DNA of 64,000 nt, from the NCBI GenBank assembly GCA_001899205.1, contig MKVL01000001.1, forward strand, positions 1-64,000, read 5' to 3'. The notes under the pieces were generated by a model. The model was given only the letters and a program-made list of their open reading frames with translations, ran no database searches and was not told the origin of the DNA. Below, in pieces: positions 26,423 to 35,011 of the stretch (the stretch's first letter is position 1; every line of letters starts with the position of its first letter). The translations under genes and the position numbers were made by a program. Source of the stretch: Mesorhizobium sp. 65-26. Its GTDB lineage: Bacteria; Pseudomonadota; Alphaproteobacteria; Rhizobiales; Rhizobiaceae.

Positions 26423-27736
26423 ATGGCCTTTTCCTACATGCCGGGCTTCGGCAACGACTTCGAGACCGAGACACTGCCCGGCTCGCTGCCGCAGGGGCGC
26501 AACTCGCCGCAGCGGCCGGCCTACGGCCTCTACGCCGAGCAGCTTTCGGGTTCGCCTTTCACCGCGCCGCGCGGCACCAACGAGCGCTCCTGGCTCTACC
26601 GCATCCGGCCAAGCGTCAGGCACACCGGCCGCTTCAGGGCAGCCAGCTATCCCTTGTGGAAGACCGCGCCCAATATTGGCGATCATGAGCTTGCCCTTGG
26701 CCAGTATCGCTGGAATCCAGTGCCGATGCCGTCCGAGCCCACCGATTTCATTTCCGGCATGCGAACGATCACGACGGCGGGCGACGTCCTTGGACAGAGC
26801 GGCATGGCGGCGCATGTCTATGTCGCCAATCGTTCGATGGTGGACGATCATTTCTTCAACGCCGACGGCGAGTTGCTTGTTGTGCCGCAGGTGGGCGCGT
26901 TGCGCTTCGTCACCGAGATGGGGGTGATCGAGCTTCGCCCCGGCGAGATCGCGGTGCTGCCGCGCGGCCTGGTCTTCAAGGTCGAACTAGCTGACAAGGA
27001 GGCGCGTGGCTATGTCTGCGAGAACTACGGCGCCAAGTTCACCATGCCCGACCGGGGCCCGATCGGCGCTAACTGCCTGGCCAACCCGCGTGACTTCAAG
27101 ACGCCCTGCGCCTGGTTCGAGGAGAAGGAGACGCCCTGCCGGCTGATCGTCAAATGGTGCGGCAGCTTCCACGTTACCGAGATTGGCCATTCGCCGCTCG
27201 ATGTCGTCGCCTGGCATGGCAACTACGCACCCTACAAATATGATCTGGCTACGTTTTCGCCGGTTGGCGCCATCCTGTTCGACCACCCGGATCCGTCGAT
27301 CTTCACGGTGCTGACGGCGCCAAGCGGCGAGGAAGGCACGGCCAATGTCGACTTCGTCATCTTCCCGCCGCGCTGGCTGGTGGCGGAGGATACCTTTCGG
27401 CCGCCCTGGTATCACCGCAACATCATGAGTGAGTTCATGGGCCTGATCCACGGCCAGTACGACGCCAAGGAGGAGGGTTTTGTTCCTGGCGGCATCAGCC
27501 TGCACAACCTCATGCTTGCGCATGGCCCGGACAGTCCAGGCTTCGAAAAGGCCTCGCGTGCCGACCTCAAGCCGGTCAAGCTCGACCATACCATGGCCTT
27601 CATGTTCGAAACCCGGTTCCCGCAGATGCTGACGCGCTACGCGGCGGAACTCGACACGCTGCAGGAAAACTACATCGACTGCTGGGCCGACCTGAAGAAG
27701 CGTTTCAATGGAACGCCCGAAGGGGACTGGTCCTGA
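26423..27736 (+). CDS. hmgA: Homogentisate 1,2-dioxygenase
   Basis: This 437-residue iron dioxygenase opens homogentisate to maleylacetoacetate in tyrosine and phenylalanine degradation. Family marks include [12 protein letters not shown] at the start, [18 protein letters not shown] near residue 50, and NYAPYKYDL. The iron ligands are expected in [16 protein letters not shown] (His and Glu, near residue 330) and [11 protein letters not shown] (His). The length is normal. A strong GAGGAGGAAG site precedes the ATG at 26423. A fumarylacetoacetate hydrolase gene follows after 145 bases that contain two hairpins. hppD, which makes homogentisate, lies 1.7 kb downstream on the other strand. Confidence 0.97.
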   Translation: MAFSYMPGFGNDFETETLPGSLPQGRNSPQRPAYGLYAEQLSGSPFTAPRGTNERSWLYRIRPSVRHTGRFRAASYPLWKTAPNIGDHELALGQYRWNPVPMPSEPTDFISGMRTITTAGDVLGQSGMAAHVYVANRSMVDDHFFNADGELLVVPQVGALRFVTEMGVIELRPGEIAVLPRGLVFKVELADKEARGYVCENYGAKFTMPDRGPIGANCLANPRDFKTPCAWFEEKETPCRLIVKWCGSFHVTEIGHSPLDVVAWHGNYAPYKYDLATFSPVGAILFDHPDPSIFTVLTAPSGEEGTANVDFVIFPPRWLVAEDTFRPPWYHRNIMSEFMGLIHGQYDAKEEGFVPGGISLHNLMLAHGPDSPGFEKASRADLKPVKLDHTMAFMFETRFPQMLTRYAAELDTLQENYIDCWADLKKRFNGTPEGDWS

Positions 27737-27745
27737 AAGAACGCG

Positions 27746-27784
27746 TGGCCGATCTCTGAGACATCGGCCATGCGCTTCGGCGCA
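27746..27784 (+). terminator. Two consecutive hairpins after hmgA
   Basis: TGGCCGAT (27746-27753) pairs with ATCGGCCA (27763-27770) as a perfect eight-base stem with a nine-base loop. Immediately after, TGCGCTTCGGCGCA (27771-27784) forms a five-base stem with a TTCG tetraloop. No long T-run follows. They may terminate or stabilise hmgA mRNA, separating it partly from the next gene. Confidence 0.45.
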
Positions 27785-27881
27785 TTGTTGGCAGGAAAAC
27801 ACCAGCGGGTGGCTTGACGATCGCCTGCCGGAGCCTTGTTGTGGGACGAGCGGCACAAAGCCCGCGAGGAGAGGAAACCGC

Positions 27882-28895
27882 ATGAAACTTGCCACCTTGA
27901 AGAACGGGACGCGCGACGGGAAGCTGGTCGTGGTCTCGCGCGATCTCACGCGGTTCACCGATGCCTCCTTCCTGGTTCCGACGTTGCAGGCGGCGTTCGA
28001 CGACTGGCGCCGTATCGCGCCGCATCTGGCGGCCATGGCGGAATCGCTTGAAACCAATGCTGTTCCGTCAGCCCGCTTCCACGAGCATGACGCCCATTCG
28101 CCGCTGCCGCGTGCCTATCAATGGGCGGACGGATCGGCCTATGTGAACCATGTCGAACTGGTGCGGAAGGCGCGCGGCGTCGAGATGCCTGCGAGTTTCT
28201 GGACAGACCCGCTGATGTACCAGGGCGGCTCCGACACGTTCATTCCGCCGCGCGATCCGATCCGCATGGCGAACGAGGCTTTCGGCATCGACATGGAAGC
28301 CGAAGTCGCCGTCATCGTCGACGACGTGCCGATGGGGGTGGGCCTCGAGGAGGCGAGGGAGGCAATCCGGCTGGTCATGCTGGTCAACGACGTGACGCTG
28401 CGCGCCATCACCGGGCCGGAGCTCGCCAAGGGTTTCGGCTTCTTCCAGTCCAAGCCGTCTTCGGCCTTCTCGCCGGTCGCGGTCACGCCGGACGAACTGG
28501 GCGATGCCTGGGACGGCGGCAAAGTCAATCTCGCCCTGCTGGTCGACCTCAACGGCAAGCCGTTCGGCCGCGCCAATGCCGGCGTCGACATGACTTTCGA
28601 CTTCCCGGCGCTGATCGTGCACGCCGCCAGGACCCGGCCGCTGGCCGCCGGCACCATCATTGGTTCGGGCACTGTGTCCAACAAGCTCGACGGCGCGCCG
28701 GGCAAGCCGGTTTCGGCCGGGGGCGCCGGCTATTCCTGCATAGCCGAACTGCGCGTCATCGAGACCATCGAGACTGGTGAGCCGAAGACGCCTTTCCTGC
28801 GTTTCGGCGACATGGTCCGCATCGAGATGAAGGACAAGGCCGGTCATTCCATCTTCGGCGCCATCGAGCAGAAGGTCGAGAAATACGAGGCGTGA
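27882..28895 (+). CDS. Fumarylacetoacetate hydrolase family protein
   Basis: This 337-residue protein has the fumarylacetoacetase C-terminal fold. Likely metal-binding residues lie in FWTDPLMYQGG, the Glu-containing GIDMEAEVAVIVDDVPMG segment near residue 140, and the LVNDVTLRAITGPE block. In this setting it most likely hydrolyses fumarylacetoacetate to fumarate and acetoacetate, the last step after homogentisate dioxygenase. It is shorter than mammalian-type FAH, as is usual for rhizobial members next to hmgA. The ATG at 27882 follows GAGGAGAGG. A maleylacetoacetate isomerase gene is not in the window. Confidence 0.88.
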   Translation: MKLATLKNGTRDGKLVVVSRDLTRFTDASFLVPTLQAAFDDWRRIAPHLAAMAESLETNAVPSARFHEHDAHSPLPRAYQWADGSAYVNHVELVRKARGVEMPASFWTDPLMYQGGSDTFIPPRDPIRMANEAFGIDMEAEVAVIVDDVPMGVGLEEAREAIRLVMLVNDVTLRAITGPELAKGFGFFQSKPSSAFSPVAVTPDELGDAWDGGKVNLALLVDLNGKPFGRANAGVDMTFDFPALIVHAARTRPLAAGTIIGSGTVSNKLDGAPGKPVSAGGAGYSCIAELRVIETIETGEPKTPFLRFGDMVRIEMKDKAGHSIFGAIEQKVEKYEA

Positions 28896-28911
28896 GGCGA
28901 GAGCCCGGACG

Positions 28912-29448
28912 GTGACGTTGCTCGAGCATTTGCGCCGCATGGCGCGCAACAGCCTCTGGTCCAACGATCGGCTGTACCGCGCCGTGCTCGCGCTGAAGCC
29001 TGGCGAGTTCGAGGCCGTTCGTACCAGCTTCTTCCCATCGATCCGGGAGACGCTCAACCACGTCCTGGCGGTCGATCGCCTCTACCTCGATTTCCTGACC
29101 AAGGGCGGCCTCGGCGCCGCGGCCTATGACGATTTCGTGCCGTTCGGCGACGCAGTCCACCTCGCCGCCGCGCAGGCGGATTTCGATCGGAGGCTTGTCG
29201 CGTTCTGCGACGGCCTGTCCGAAGCCGATCTCGATCGCCGCGTCGTTACCGACAGGCGTGAGGATGGTCTCATCCCGGAGCGGATCGGCGATATCCTCGG
29301 GCATGTCTTCCTGCACGACATCCACCACCGCGGGCAGGTGCACGCCATGCTTTCCGGCACGTCCGTCGCGCCGCCGCAACTGGATGAGTTTCTGCTCGAC
29401 TATGATTTGAAGCTCAGGAAGGACGAGGTCGAGCGGCTCAACCTGTGA
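28912..29448 (+). CDS. DinB family protein
   Basis: This 178-residue protein has the DinB/YfiT four-helix fold. The three metal-type histidines are recognisable: His in SIRETLNHVLAVDRLYLD near residue 50, and two in HVFLHDIHHRGQVHAML near residues 131-146. Such proteins are often thiol- or mycothiol-type transferases or stress proteins; in hmg clusters their role may be glutathione- or thiol-dependent, possibly replacing a maleylacetoacetate isomerase, which is speculation. The GTG start at 28912 lies 16 bases after the fumarylacetoacetate hydrolase stop, so they are probably co-transcribed. It converges on hppD. Confidence 0.82.
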   Translation: MTLLEHLRRMARNSLWSNDRLYRAVLALKPGEFEAVRTSFFPSIRETLNHVLAVDRLYLDFLTKGGLGAAAYDDFVPFGDAVHLAAAQADFDRRLVAFCDGLSEADLDRRVVTDRREDGLIPERIGDILGHVFLHDIHHRGQVHAMLSGTSVAPPQLDEFLLDYDLKLRKDEVERLNL

Positions 29449-29469
29449 GCCGCCCGACATTCGCTGCCG

Positions 29470-30585
29470 CTAGGCGGCCTTGCCGTCCAGCTTGATCACG
29501 CCGCGCTTGATCTGGTCCTGCTCGATCGATTCGAACAGCGCGCGGAAATTGCCTTCGCCAAAACCCTCGTCGCCCTTCCGCTGGATGAATTCGAAGAAGA
29601 TCGGGCCGATCACGGTCTTCGAGAAAATCTGCAGCAGAATCTTGGTCATGCCGCCGTCGACCACGCCTTCGCCGTCGATCAGGATGCCGTGCTTCTTCAT
29701 CCGCTCTATCGGCTCGTCATGGTCGTGCACGCGTTCATGCGACATCTCGTAATAGGTGTCGGGCGGGCCGGGCATGAACTTCAGCCCATTGGCGGCAAGC
29801 TTGTCGGTGGCCTCGTAGATGGCGTCAGTGCCGACTGCGATGTGCTGTATGCCCTCGCCATTGTACTTCTTCAGATACTCGGCGATCTGGCTGGTCTCGT
29901 CCTTGGACTCGTTCAGCGGGATGCGGATCTTGCCGCAGGGCGAGGTGATGGCGCGGCTGACGAGGCCCGTGATCCTGCCGTCTATGTCGAAGAAGTGGAT
30001 CTGCTTGAAGCCGAACAGGTCGCGGTAGAAATCCCACCATTTGTCCATGTTGCCGCGATAGACATTGTGGGTGAGGTGGTCGAGGAAGTAGAAGCCGACG
30101 CCCTCGGGCTTGGGGTCGCGCGCGCCGAGCCAGTCGAACTCGGCATCATAGGCCGAACCCTTCTCGCCATACGCCTCGATAAAATAGATGAGCGAGCCGC
30201 CGATGCCTGATATGGCCGGCACGTCGAGCGCCTTGTCGGTGCCTTCATAAGGTGTCGCGCCTTTCGATACGGCATGGTCGAAAGCATGCTTGGCATCCAC
30301 CACGCGCCAGGCCATCGAGGCGGCGCAGGGCCCATGCTTCTCGACGAACTTCATCGCGTGCGAGCCCGGCTCGGCATTGACGACATAGTTGATGTCGCCC
30401 TGCCGCCAGACGGTGATGTCCTTAGAGCGGTGCCTGGCGACCGCGACATAGCCCATGCGGGTGAAGAGTTCGGCGAGCTTGGCCGGTTCCGGATGCGCGA
30501 ACTCGACGAATTCGAAACCATCGGTGCCGGCGGGGTTCGCCTTGCTGATCCGGGCGGGCGGTGCATCGTGCGGGAAGGGACCCAT
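29470..30585 (-). CDS. hppD: 4-hydroxyphenylpyruvate dioxygenase
   Basis: This 371-residue iron enzyme converts 4-hydroxyphenylpyruvate to homogentisate. The three iron ligands are in LDHLTHNVYRGNM, GIQHIAVGT and FFEFIQRKG (last Glu near residue 342). Substrate-binding segments such as LVSRAITSPCGKIRIPLNES are typical. The ATG at 30585 is chosen over an upstream in-frame start because GGAGGA lies just before it and the family start MGPFPHD is standard. It is divergent from an Lrp-type regulator and feeds the hmgA pathway encoded nearby. Confidence 0.97.
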   Translation of the reverse strand: MGPFPHDAPPARISKANPAGTDGFEFVEFAHPEPAKLAELFTRMGYVAVARHRSKDITVWRQGDINYVVNAEPGSHAMKFVEKHGPCAASMAWRVVDAKHAFDHAVSKGATPYEGTDKALDVPAISGIGGSLIYFIEAYGEKGSAYDAEFDWLGARDPKPEGVGFYFLDHLTHNVYRGNMDKWWDFYRDLFGFKQIHFFDIDGRITGLVSRAITSPCGKIRIPLNESKDETSQIAEYLKKYNGEGIQHIAVGTDAIYEATDKLAANGLKFMPGPPDTYYEMSHERVHDHDEPIERMKKHGILIDGEGVVDGGMTKILLQIFSKTVIGPIFFEFIQRKGDEGFGEGNFRALFESIEQDQIKRGVIKLDGKAA

Positions 30586-30689
30586 GGCAATCCTCCGAAA
30601 GCTGGTGCGGCCGGGACTTTGGCCAACTCCGGGAATGATAGCGCGAAGCTCTCGCACGGTGCTTGCATTCAACCGCTTGAAATGCTCTT

Positions 30690-30710
30690 CATGTGCGAAA
30701 TTCGTGCATG
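30690..30710. promoter_or_regulatory. Imperfect inverted repeat, candidate Lrp operator for hppD
   Basis: CATGTGCGAA (30690-30699), a central A, and TTCGTGCATG (30701-30710) form an inverted repeat matching at 8 of 10 positions. It lies between the divergent hppD and lrp genes, 15 bases before the lrp start. An Lrp/AsnC protein bound here could control both genes. Confidence 0.4.
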
Positions 30711-30725
30711 ATTGGAGGATTATCC

Positions 30726-31193
30726 ATGGATGATGCGCGCCTTGATCAATTTGACCGCAAGATACTGGCGCTTTTGCAGGCGGATGCGCGGCTCACCAAC
30801 AATGACCTGTCGGAGCGCGTGAACCTCTCGCCCTCGCAATGCTCGCGCCGGCGACAGCGGCTGGAGGAAGACGGCTATATCAAGGGCTATCGCGCCGTTC
30901 TCGACCGCGACCGTCTGGGCTTTTCGCTGGTCAATGTCATCTCGGTGACGCTGGCGACACACAATCGCGACAATGCCCGCCGCTTCGGCGAACTGGTGGC
31001 GCGGCTGCCCGAGGTCCAGGAGGCGCACGCTCTGACCGGCGAGATGGATTACATCCTGAAGGTGGTGACGCCCGATCTCAAATCTCTGTCGGAGTTCGTC
31101 AACGGCGTGTTGCTGCCGCACGAATCCGTGCAGCATGTGAAGACCGCGATCGTGCTGGAGACGCTGAAGGAAACCGGTGCGCTACCGATCTAG
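30726..31193 (+). CDS. Lrp/AsnC-family regulator divergent from hppD
   Basis: This 155-residue protein has an N-terminal AsnC helix-turn-helix (LDQFDRKILALLQADARLTN, then LSPSQCSRRRQRLEEDGYI) and a C-terminal RAM ligand-binding domain (VQEAHALTGEMDYILKV near residue 98). The ATG at 30726 is preferred because TTGGAGGATT lies six bases upstream. It is divergent from hppD with 140 bases between, so it probably regulates tyrosine catabolism in response to an aromatic amino acid; related proteins beside hppD have been called HpdR. That link is inference. Confidence 0.9.
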   Translation: MDDARLDQFDRKILALLQADARLTNNDLSERVNLSPSQCSRRRQRLEEDGYIKGYRAVLDRDRLGFSLVNVISVTLATHNRDNARRFGELVARLPEVQEAHALTGEMDYILKVVTPDLKSLSEFVNGVLLPHESVQHVKTAIVLETLKETGALPI

Positions 31194-31232
31194 GATCGGT
31201 GGTATCCAGTCGGTGCGGAGTTGTCCACATCG

Positions 31233-31266
31233 GCTTGCCGCGCGTTTTGGCGCTCACGCGGCAAGC
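31233..31266. terminator. Hairpin between convergent lrp and DUF442 genes
   Basis: GCTTGCCGCG (31233-31242) and CGCGGCAAGC (31257-31266) form a perfect ten-base stem with a 14-base loop in the 100-base gap between convergent genes. It could act in both directions. No T-run is present. Confidence 0.5.
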
Positions 31267-31293
31267 ATGTTTGGCTCCTCCTTGCGAAGGTCT

Positions 31294-31632
31294 TCAGCCT
31301 TTCTGCTGCTGGATCAGCCCATAAAGGTTGGTGCAGCGCGCGCCTGAGCGACAATAGGCGAAGACGGGTCCTTCCAGTTCGTCGAGCGCGGCGGCCTGGT
31401 CTTCGACATTGTCCATGGTGATCTGGCCGCTGATGACCGGGATGTAGCGGAAGGCAAGCCCTGCTGCTTCGGCCGCGGCCTGGACGCTTTCTGCCGAAGG
31501 CTGGCCGGGCTGCTCATCGTCCGGCCGGTTGCAGATTACGCTCTTGAAGCCGGCGTCCTTGATGGCGGCGATGTCCTGCGGTTGGATCTGGCCGGAGACC
31601 GAATAGTCGTCGCTGATCTGGCGGTATTCCAT
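31294..31632 (-). CDS. DUF442/TIGR01244-type phosphatase-like protein (beta-lactamase hydrolase-like)
   Basis: This 112-residue protein starts MEYRQISDDYSVSGQIQPQD and ends near a CRSGARC motif (residues 94-100) that fits the C-x5-R catalytic loop of dual-specificity phosphatases and rhodanese-like sulfurtransferases. In longer Blh proteins this domain is fused to a metallo-beta-lactamase-type persulfide dioxygenase; here it stands alone. The role may be in sulfide or polysulfide handling, but it is not established from sequence. It converges on the lrp gene and lies downstream of a dispersed palindrome. Confidence 0.85.
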   Translation of the reverse strand: MEYRQISDDYSVSGQIQPQDIAAIKDAGFKSVICNRPDDEQPGQPSAESVQAAAEAAGLAFRYIPVISGQITMDNVEDQAAALDELEGPVFAYCRSGARCTNLYGLIQQQKG

Positions 31633-31656
31633 GGTGCTGACCTCGTGAATGCTGGC

Positions 31657-31701
31657 GCATCGGACCGAAAAGTGTACTCGGTTTTCGGTTTATTCCGATG
31701 C
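31657..31701. repeat. Dispersed-type palindromic repeat (GCATCGG ... CCGATGC)
   Basis: GCATCGGACCGAAAA at 31657-31671 pairs with TTTTCGG then CCGATGC (31682-31701) as an interrupted stem. The sequence resembles an intergenic palindrome that I recall as frequent in Mesorhizobium and related genomes. It lies 25 bases upstream of the DUF442 gene start. Confidence 0.5.
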
Positions 31702-31862
31702 TCAATCAAAATGTTGGAGCGTCCTTTGTGCGTCCAGCTGGAAACACGGCGCCCTATGTGCCGACTGGCCCGCGCGAAGTCATGCCATTCCCTGCGTCGG
31801 CCGGCAATCCGCGCGGATGGAAATCCTTCCGGGCAGATAGATATTCGCGACGCGAAATCCAA

Positions 31863-33071
31863 CTATGCCGCCCAGCGGGGAAACGGGTCGGGCAGGGAAC
31901 GCCACACGCCAGGCTGGAAGTCGGAGGCTTCCACCAGGCAGGCATCGAGATCGGCGCGGAGAAGCGCCTCGTCCATCGGCTCGCAGCCGATGAAGACCAG
32001 TTCCTGGCGCCGGTCACCCCATACGGGATCGAGGTAAGGCCGCATGCTCTCGCGCCATTCGGCATGGTCGGGCCATCGGGCAGGGGGCACCGAAGCCCAC
32101 CAGCGCCCCCTGCGTTCCGTTCGCACAAGGGCGCCGGCCTGGCTCAGCTCGCCGACATGGTCCGGGCGGGTAGCCAGCCAGAAAAAGCCCTTGGCGCGCA
32201 CGACGCCGGGCCATGCCCGGTTGATGAAGGCCTGGAACCGGGCCGGGTCGAACGGGCGCTTTGCCCGGTAGACGAAGGAGCGGATGCCATATTGCTCCGT
32301 CTCTGGAATGTGATCGCGAAAACCGTTGAGTTCCTTGAACCAGAGCGGGTTCTGCTGGGCCTTCTCGAAGTCGAAGAGGCCCGTGGCAAGCACCTTGTCC
32401 AGCGCCACCTTGCCGTAGTCGGCCTCCACGATCTCCGCATCCGGATTGAGGGCGCGCACGATGCGGCGCGCCATGTCGAGCTGATGCGGACTTGCCGCGC
32501 CCACCTTGTTCAACACCACCACGTCGGCGAACTCGATCTGCTCGACCAGCAGGTCGACAAGGGCGCGGTCGTCCTGTTCGCCGAGCGACTCGCCGCGCTG
32601 GCGCAGGAAGTCGGCCGAGGAATAGTCCTTGAGCAGGTTGAGCGCGTCCACCACCGTCACCATGGTGTCCAGCCGGGCGACGTCGGAGAGGCTGTCGCCA
32701 TGCTCGTCGCGGAAATCGAAGGTGGCCGCGACCGGCAGGGGTTCCGATATCCCGGTGGATTCGATCAGGAGATAGTCGAAGCGCCGTTGCTCGGCCAGGG
32801 CGCGAACCTCTTTGAGAAGGTCATCGCGCAGCGTGCAGCAGATGCAGCCGTTCGACATCTCCACCAGCTTCTCGTCGGTGTGCGAAAGGTCGGTGCCATC
32901 GCGAACCAGTTCGGCGTCGATGTTGATCTCGCTCATGTCATTGACGATGACGGCGACGCGACGGCCCTCTCGGTTCGACAAGATATGGTTGAGCAGTGTG
33001 GTCTTGCCGGCGCCGAGAAATCCCGAAAGCACGGTGACGGGCAGGCGTGTCTGTTGGTCGGATTGCGGCAT
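31863..33071 (-). CDS. zigA: ZigA/CobW-family zinc metallochaperone GTPase
   Basis: This 402-residue G3E GTPase has a Walker A ([20 protein letters not shown]), the metal-binding CxCC motif ([16 protein letters not shown] near residue 75), VLNKVG, and a C-terminal CobW domain ([17 protein letters not shown], then [16 protein letters not shown]). These proteins move zinc to client enzymes when zinc is scarce. A Zur-like box lies 25 bases upstream of its start, and the zinc ABC transporter genes are directly upstream on the same strand. The name ZigA is chosen because of that setting; other COG0523 subgroups are possible. Confidence 0.88.
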   Translation of the reverse strand: MPQSDQQTRLPVTVLSGFLGAGKTTLLNHILSNREGRRVAVIVNDMSEINIDAELVRDGTDLSHTDEKLVEMSNGCICCTLRDDLLKEVRALAEQRRFDYLLIESTGISEPLPVAATFDFRDEHGDSLSDVARLDTMVTVVDALNLLKDYSSADFLRQRGESLGEQDDRALVDLLVEQIEFADVVVLNKVGAASPHQLDMARRIVRALNPDAEIVEADYGKVALDKVLATGLFDFEKAQQNPLWFKELNGFRDHIPETEQYGIRSFVYRAKRPFDPARFQAFINRAWPGVVRAKGFFWLATRPDHVGELSQAGALVRTERRGRWWASVPPARWPDHAEWRESMRPYLDPVWGDRRQELVFIGCEPMDEALLRADLDACLVEASDFQPGVWRSLPDPFPRWAA

Positions 33072-33094
33072 GATGGCTTTCTCGAATAATCGAA

Positions 33095-33109
33095 AATGTT
33101 ATTACATTA
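33095..33109. promoter_or_regulatory. Zur-like box upstream of zigA
   Basis: The stretch contains ATGTTATTACATTA (33096-33109), an imperfect palindrome of the form AATGTTAtNACATT expected of alphaproteobacterial Zur sites. The same 14 bases occur upstream of the zinc transporter ATPase gene at 35893-35906. It lies 25 bases before the zigA start. Confidence 0.7.
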
Positions 33110-33164
33110 CATTGCAAATGAAGAGAAAAGGCGGAGTCCAACCTCCGCCTTTCCCAACGACTAC

Positions 33165-34106
33165 TCAGCTGCCGAGGATCGCGCCTTTGATCTGCGTGAT
33201 GTTGTTGTGCATCATGTCGATATAGGTCGATGCCGGGCCATCGGGCGGCGACAGAGCGTCCGAGAAGAGCGTTCCGCCGACCTTGATGCCGGTTTCACTC
33301 GCAATCTGCTCGATCAGCCGCGGATTGGTGATGTTCTCGACGAAGATCGCCGCAGCCTTGTCCTGCTTCACCTGACTGACCAGCTTGGCGACATCGGCGG
33401 CCGAGGGCTCGGAATCAGTGGAAATGCCCTGCGGCGCGAGGAACGTCAGGCCGTATGCATGTTCGAAATAGCCGAACGCGTCATGCGAGGTGATGACGAC
33501 GCGCTTGGCTTCCGGGATCGACTGGATGGCCGTCTTCACTTCGCCTTCGAGCGCATCGAGTTTCGTCGTGTAGGCGGCGGCATTGGCCTTGTAGCTGTCG
33601 CAACCATCCTTATCGGCCGCGCAGAAGGCATCCGCGATGTTCTTCACATAGATCTTGGCATTGGCGATCGACTGGAAGGCGTGCGGGTCGGTGACGGTCT
33701 TGCCACCGCCGGTGCCGGCGCCTTCGGCCGCGTCCGCATCGGCGAATTCCGGCTTGAAGTCGATCGGCGTGACGCCCTTGGTCAGCGTGACGATCGAGGC
33801 CTTGGTGGCGCTGGCGTCGACCAGCCGCTGCAGGAAGCCTTCGAAATGAAGCCCGTTGACCAGAACGATGTCGGCCTTTGCCATCGCCACGGCATCGGCC
33901 GGGCTCGGTTCGTAGACATGCGCGTCGCCGTCCGGCCCGACGATGGTGATGATGTCCACACGGTCGCCGCCGACGTTCTTGGCGAAATCGGCAATGACGG
34001 TGAAGCTGGCCACCACCTTGAGCGGTGCGGCGAAGGCCGATGACGTGGCGATGGTGCTTAATGTTATAACGCTCATCGCCAGGGCGGCACGAAAGGATTT
34101 CAGCAT
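33165..34106 (-). CDS. znuA: Zinc ABC transporter substrate-binding protein (ZnuA/AztC type)
   Basis: This 313-residue periplasmic protein has a signal peptide (residues 1-27) and the cluster A-I metal-binding fold. Probable metal ligands are His in GDAHVYEPSPAD (near residue 63), His in TDPHAFQS (near 139), His in VVITSHDAFGYFEH (near 206), and Asp in LFSDAL (near 282). The usual His/Asp-rich loop of ZnuA is missing; a short Gly-rich GAGTGGGK stands there instead, as in AztC-type proteins. A cysteine pair (FCAADKDGC) is also present. Zinc is favoured because of the Zur boxes and ZigA gene; manganese is the alternative. The start at 34106 is used; longer frames are antisense artefacts. Confidence 0.88.
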   Translation of the reverse strand: MLKSFRAALAMSVITLSTIATSSAFAAPLKVVASFTVIADFAKNVGGDRVDIITIVGPDGDAHVYEPSPADAVAMAKADIVLVNGLHFEGFLQRLVDASATKASIVTLTKGVTPIDFKPEFADADAAEGAGTGGGKTVTDPHAFQSIANAKIYVKNIADAFCAADKDGCDSYKANAAAYTTKLDALEGEVKTAIQSIPEAKRVVITSHDAFGYFEHAYGLTFLAPQGISTDSEPSAADVAKLVSQVKQDKAAAIFVENITNPRLIEQIASETGIKVGGTLFSDALSPPDGPASTYIDMMHNNITQIKGAILGS

Positions 34107-34135
34107 TGGGGAAGGTCTCCTTGCTTGGGGATGGA

Positions 34136-35011
34136 TCAGGCGGTTCGGTGGCGGTGATGCACGATGCGCGCGCGCAGGACGCCCCGCGTGCCGAACAGGA
34201 TGGAGCAGAAATAGACGACGCCGGCCGACAGGATGATGGCCGGGCCCGAGGGGAGGGATGCGTGGTAGGACAGGAGCAGCCCCGCCACGCAGGAGGCGAA
34301 GCCGATCACCACCGACAATACGCACATCGGTTCGACACGCGTCGTCCAGAAGCGCGCCGCCGCGGCCGGCAGCATCATCAGCCCGACGGAAAGCAGCGTG
34401 CCGAGCGCCTGGAAGCCGCCGACGAGGTTGAGCACGACGAGGCCGAGGAAGATGAAATGCACCGGGCTTCCCATGCGGCTGACCGAGCGCAGGAACAGCG
34501 GATCGAGGCATTCGGCGACCAGGGCTCTCCAGAAGATGGCGAGGCCGACCAAGGTTATCAAGACGATGCCGCCGATAAGGATGAGGGCTTCGTTGTTGAG
34601 CGCCAGCACCGTGCCGAACAGCACATGCATGAGGTCCACGCTGGAGCCCCGAATGGACACCATCAGCACGCCGATCGCGAGCGAGATGAGGTAAAAGGCC
34701 GCCATCGAGGCGTCCTCGCGCTGTATGGTGAAGCGTGAGACGGCACCCGCGCCGAGCGCCACGACGATGCCGGCGATCAGCCCGCCGATGGTCATCGGCA
34801 GGATCTCCAGCCCGTAGAGCAGGAAGCCGGTGGCGGCACCCGGCAAGATGGCATGCGCCATAGCGTCTCCCGAAAGGCTCATGCGCCGCAGCATGAGGAA
34901 GACGCCGACCGGGCACGCGCCGAGCGACAGCATCAGCGAGCCGAACAGGGCCCGCTGCATGAAGGCGAAATCGGCGAAGGGCGCGATGAAGAAGCCATAG
35001 ATGAATTCCAT
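34136..35011 (-). CDS. znuB: Zinc ABC transporter permease (ZnuB type)
   Basis: This 291-residue integral membrane protein of the ABC-3 family has about eight hydrophobic segments, with the family segment RRMSLSGDAMAHAILPGAA near residue 43 that contacts the ATPase, and the metal-permease segment SVGLMMLPAAAARF near residue 213. The ATG at 35011 overlaps the ATPase stop in the arrangement TGATG; a GTG one codon upstream is a possible alternative start. Such overlap suggests translational coupling. The binding-protein gene follows after 29 bases. Confidence 0.9.
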   Translation of the reverse strand: MEFIYGFFIAPFADFAFMQRALFGSLMLSLGACPVGVFLMLRRMSLSGDAMAHAILPGAATGFLLYGLEILPMTIGGLIAGIVVALGAGAVSRFTIQREDASMAAFYLISLAIGVLMVSIRGSSVDLMHVLFGTVLALNNEALILIGGIVLITLVGLAIFWRALVAECLDPLFLRSVSRMGSPVHFIFLGLVVLNLVGGFQALGTLLSVGLMMLPAAAARFWTTRVEPMCVLSVVIGFASCVAGLLLSYHASLPSGPAIILSAGVVYFCSILFGTRGVLRARIVHHRHRTA

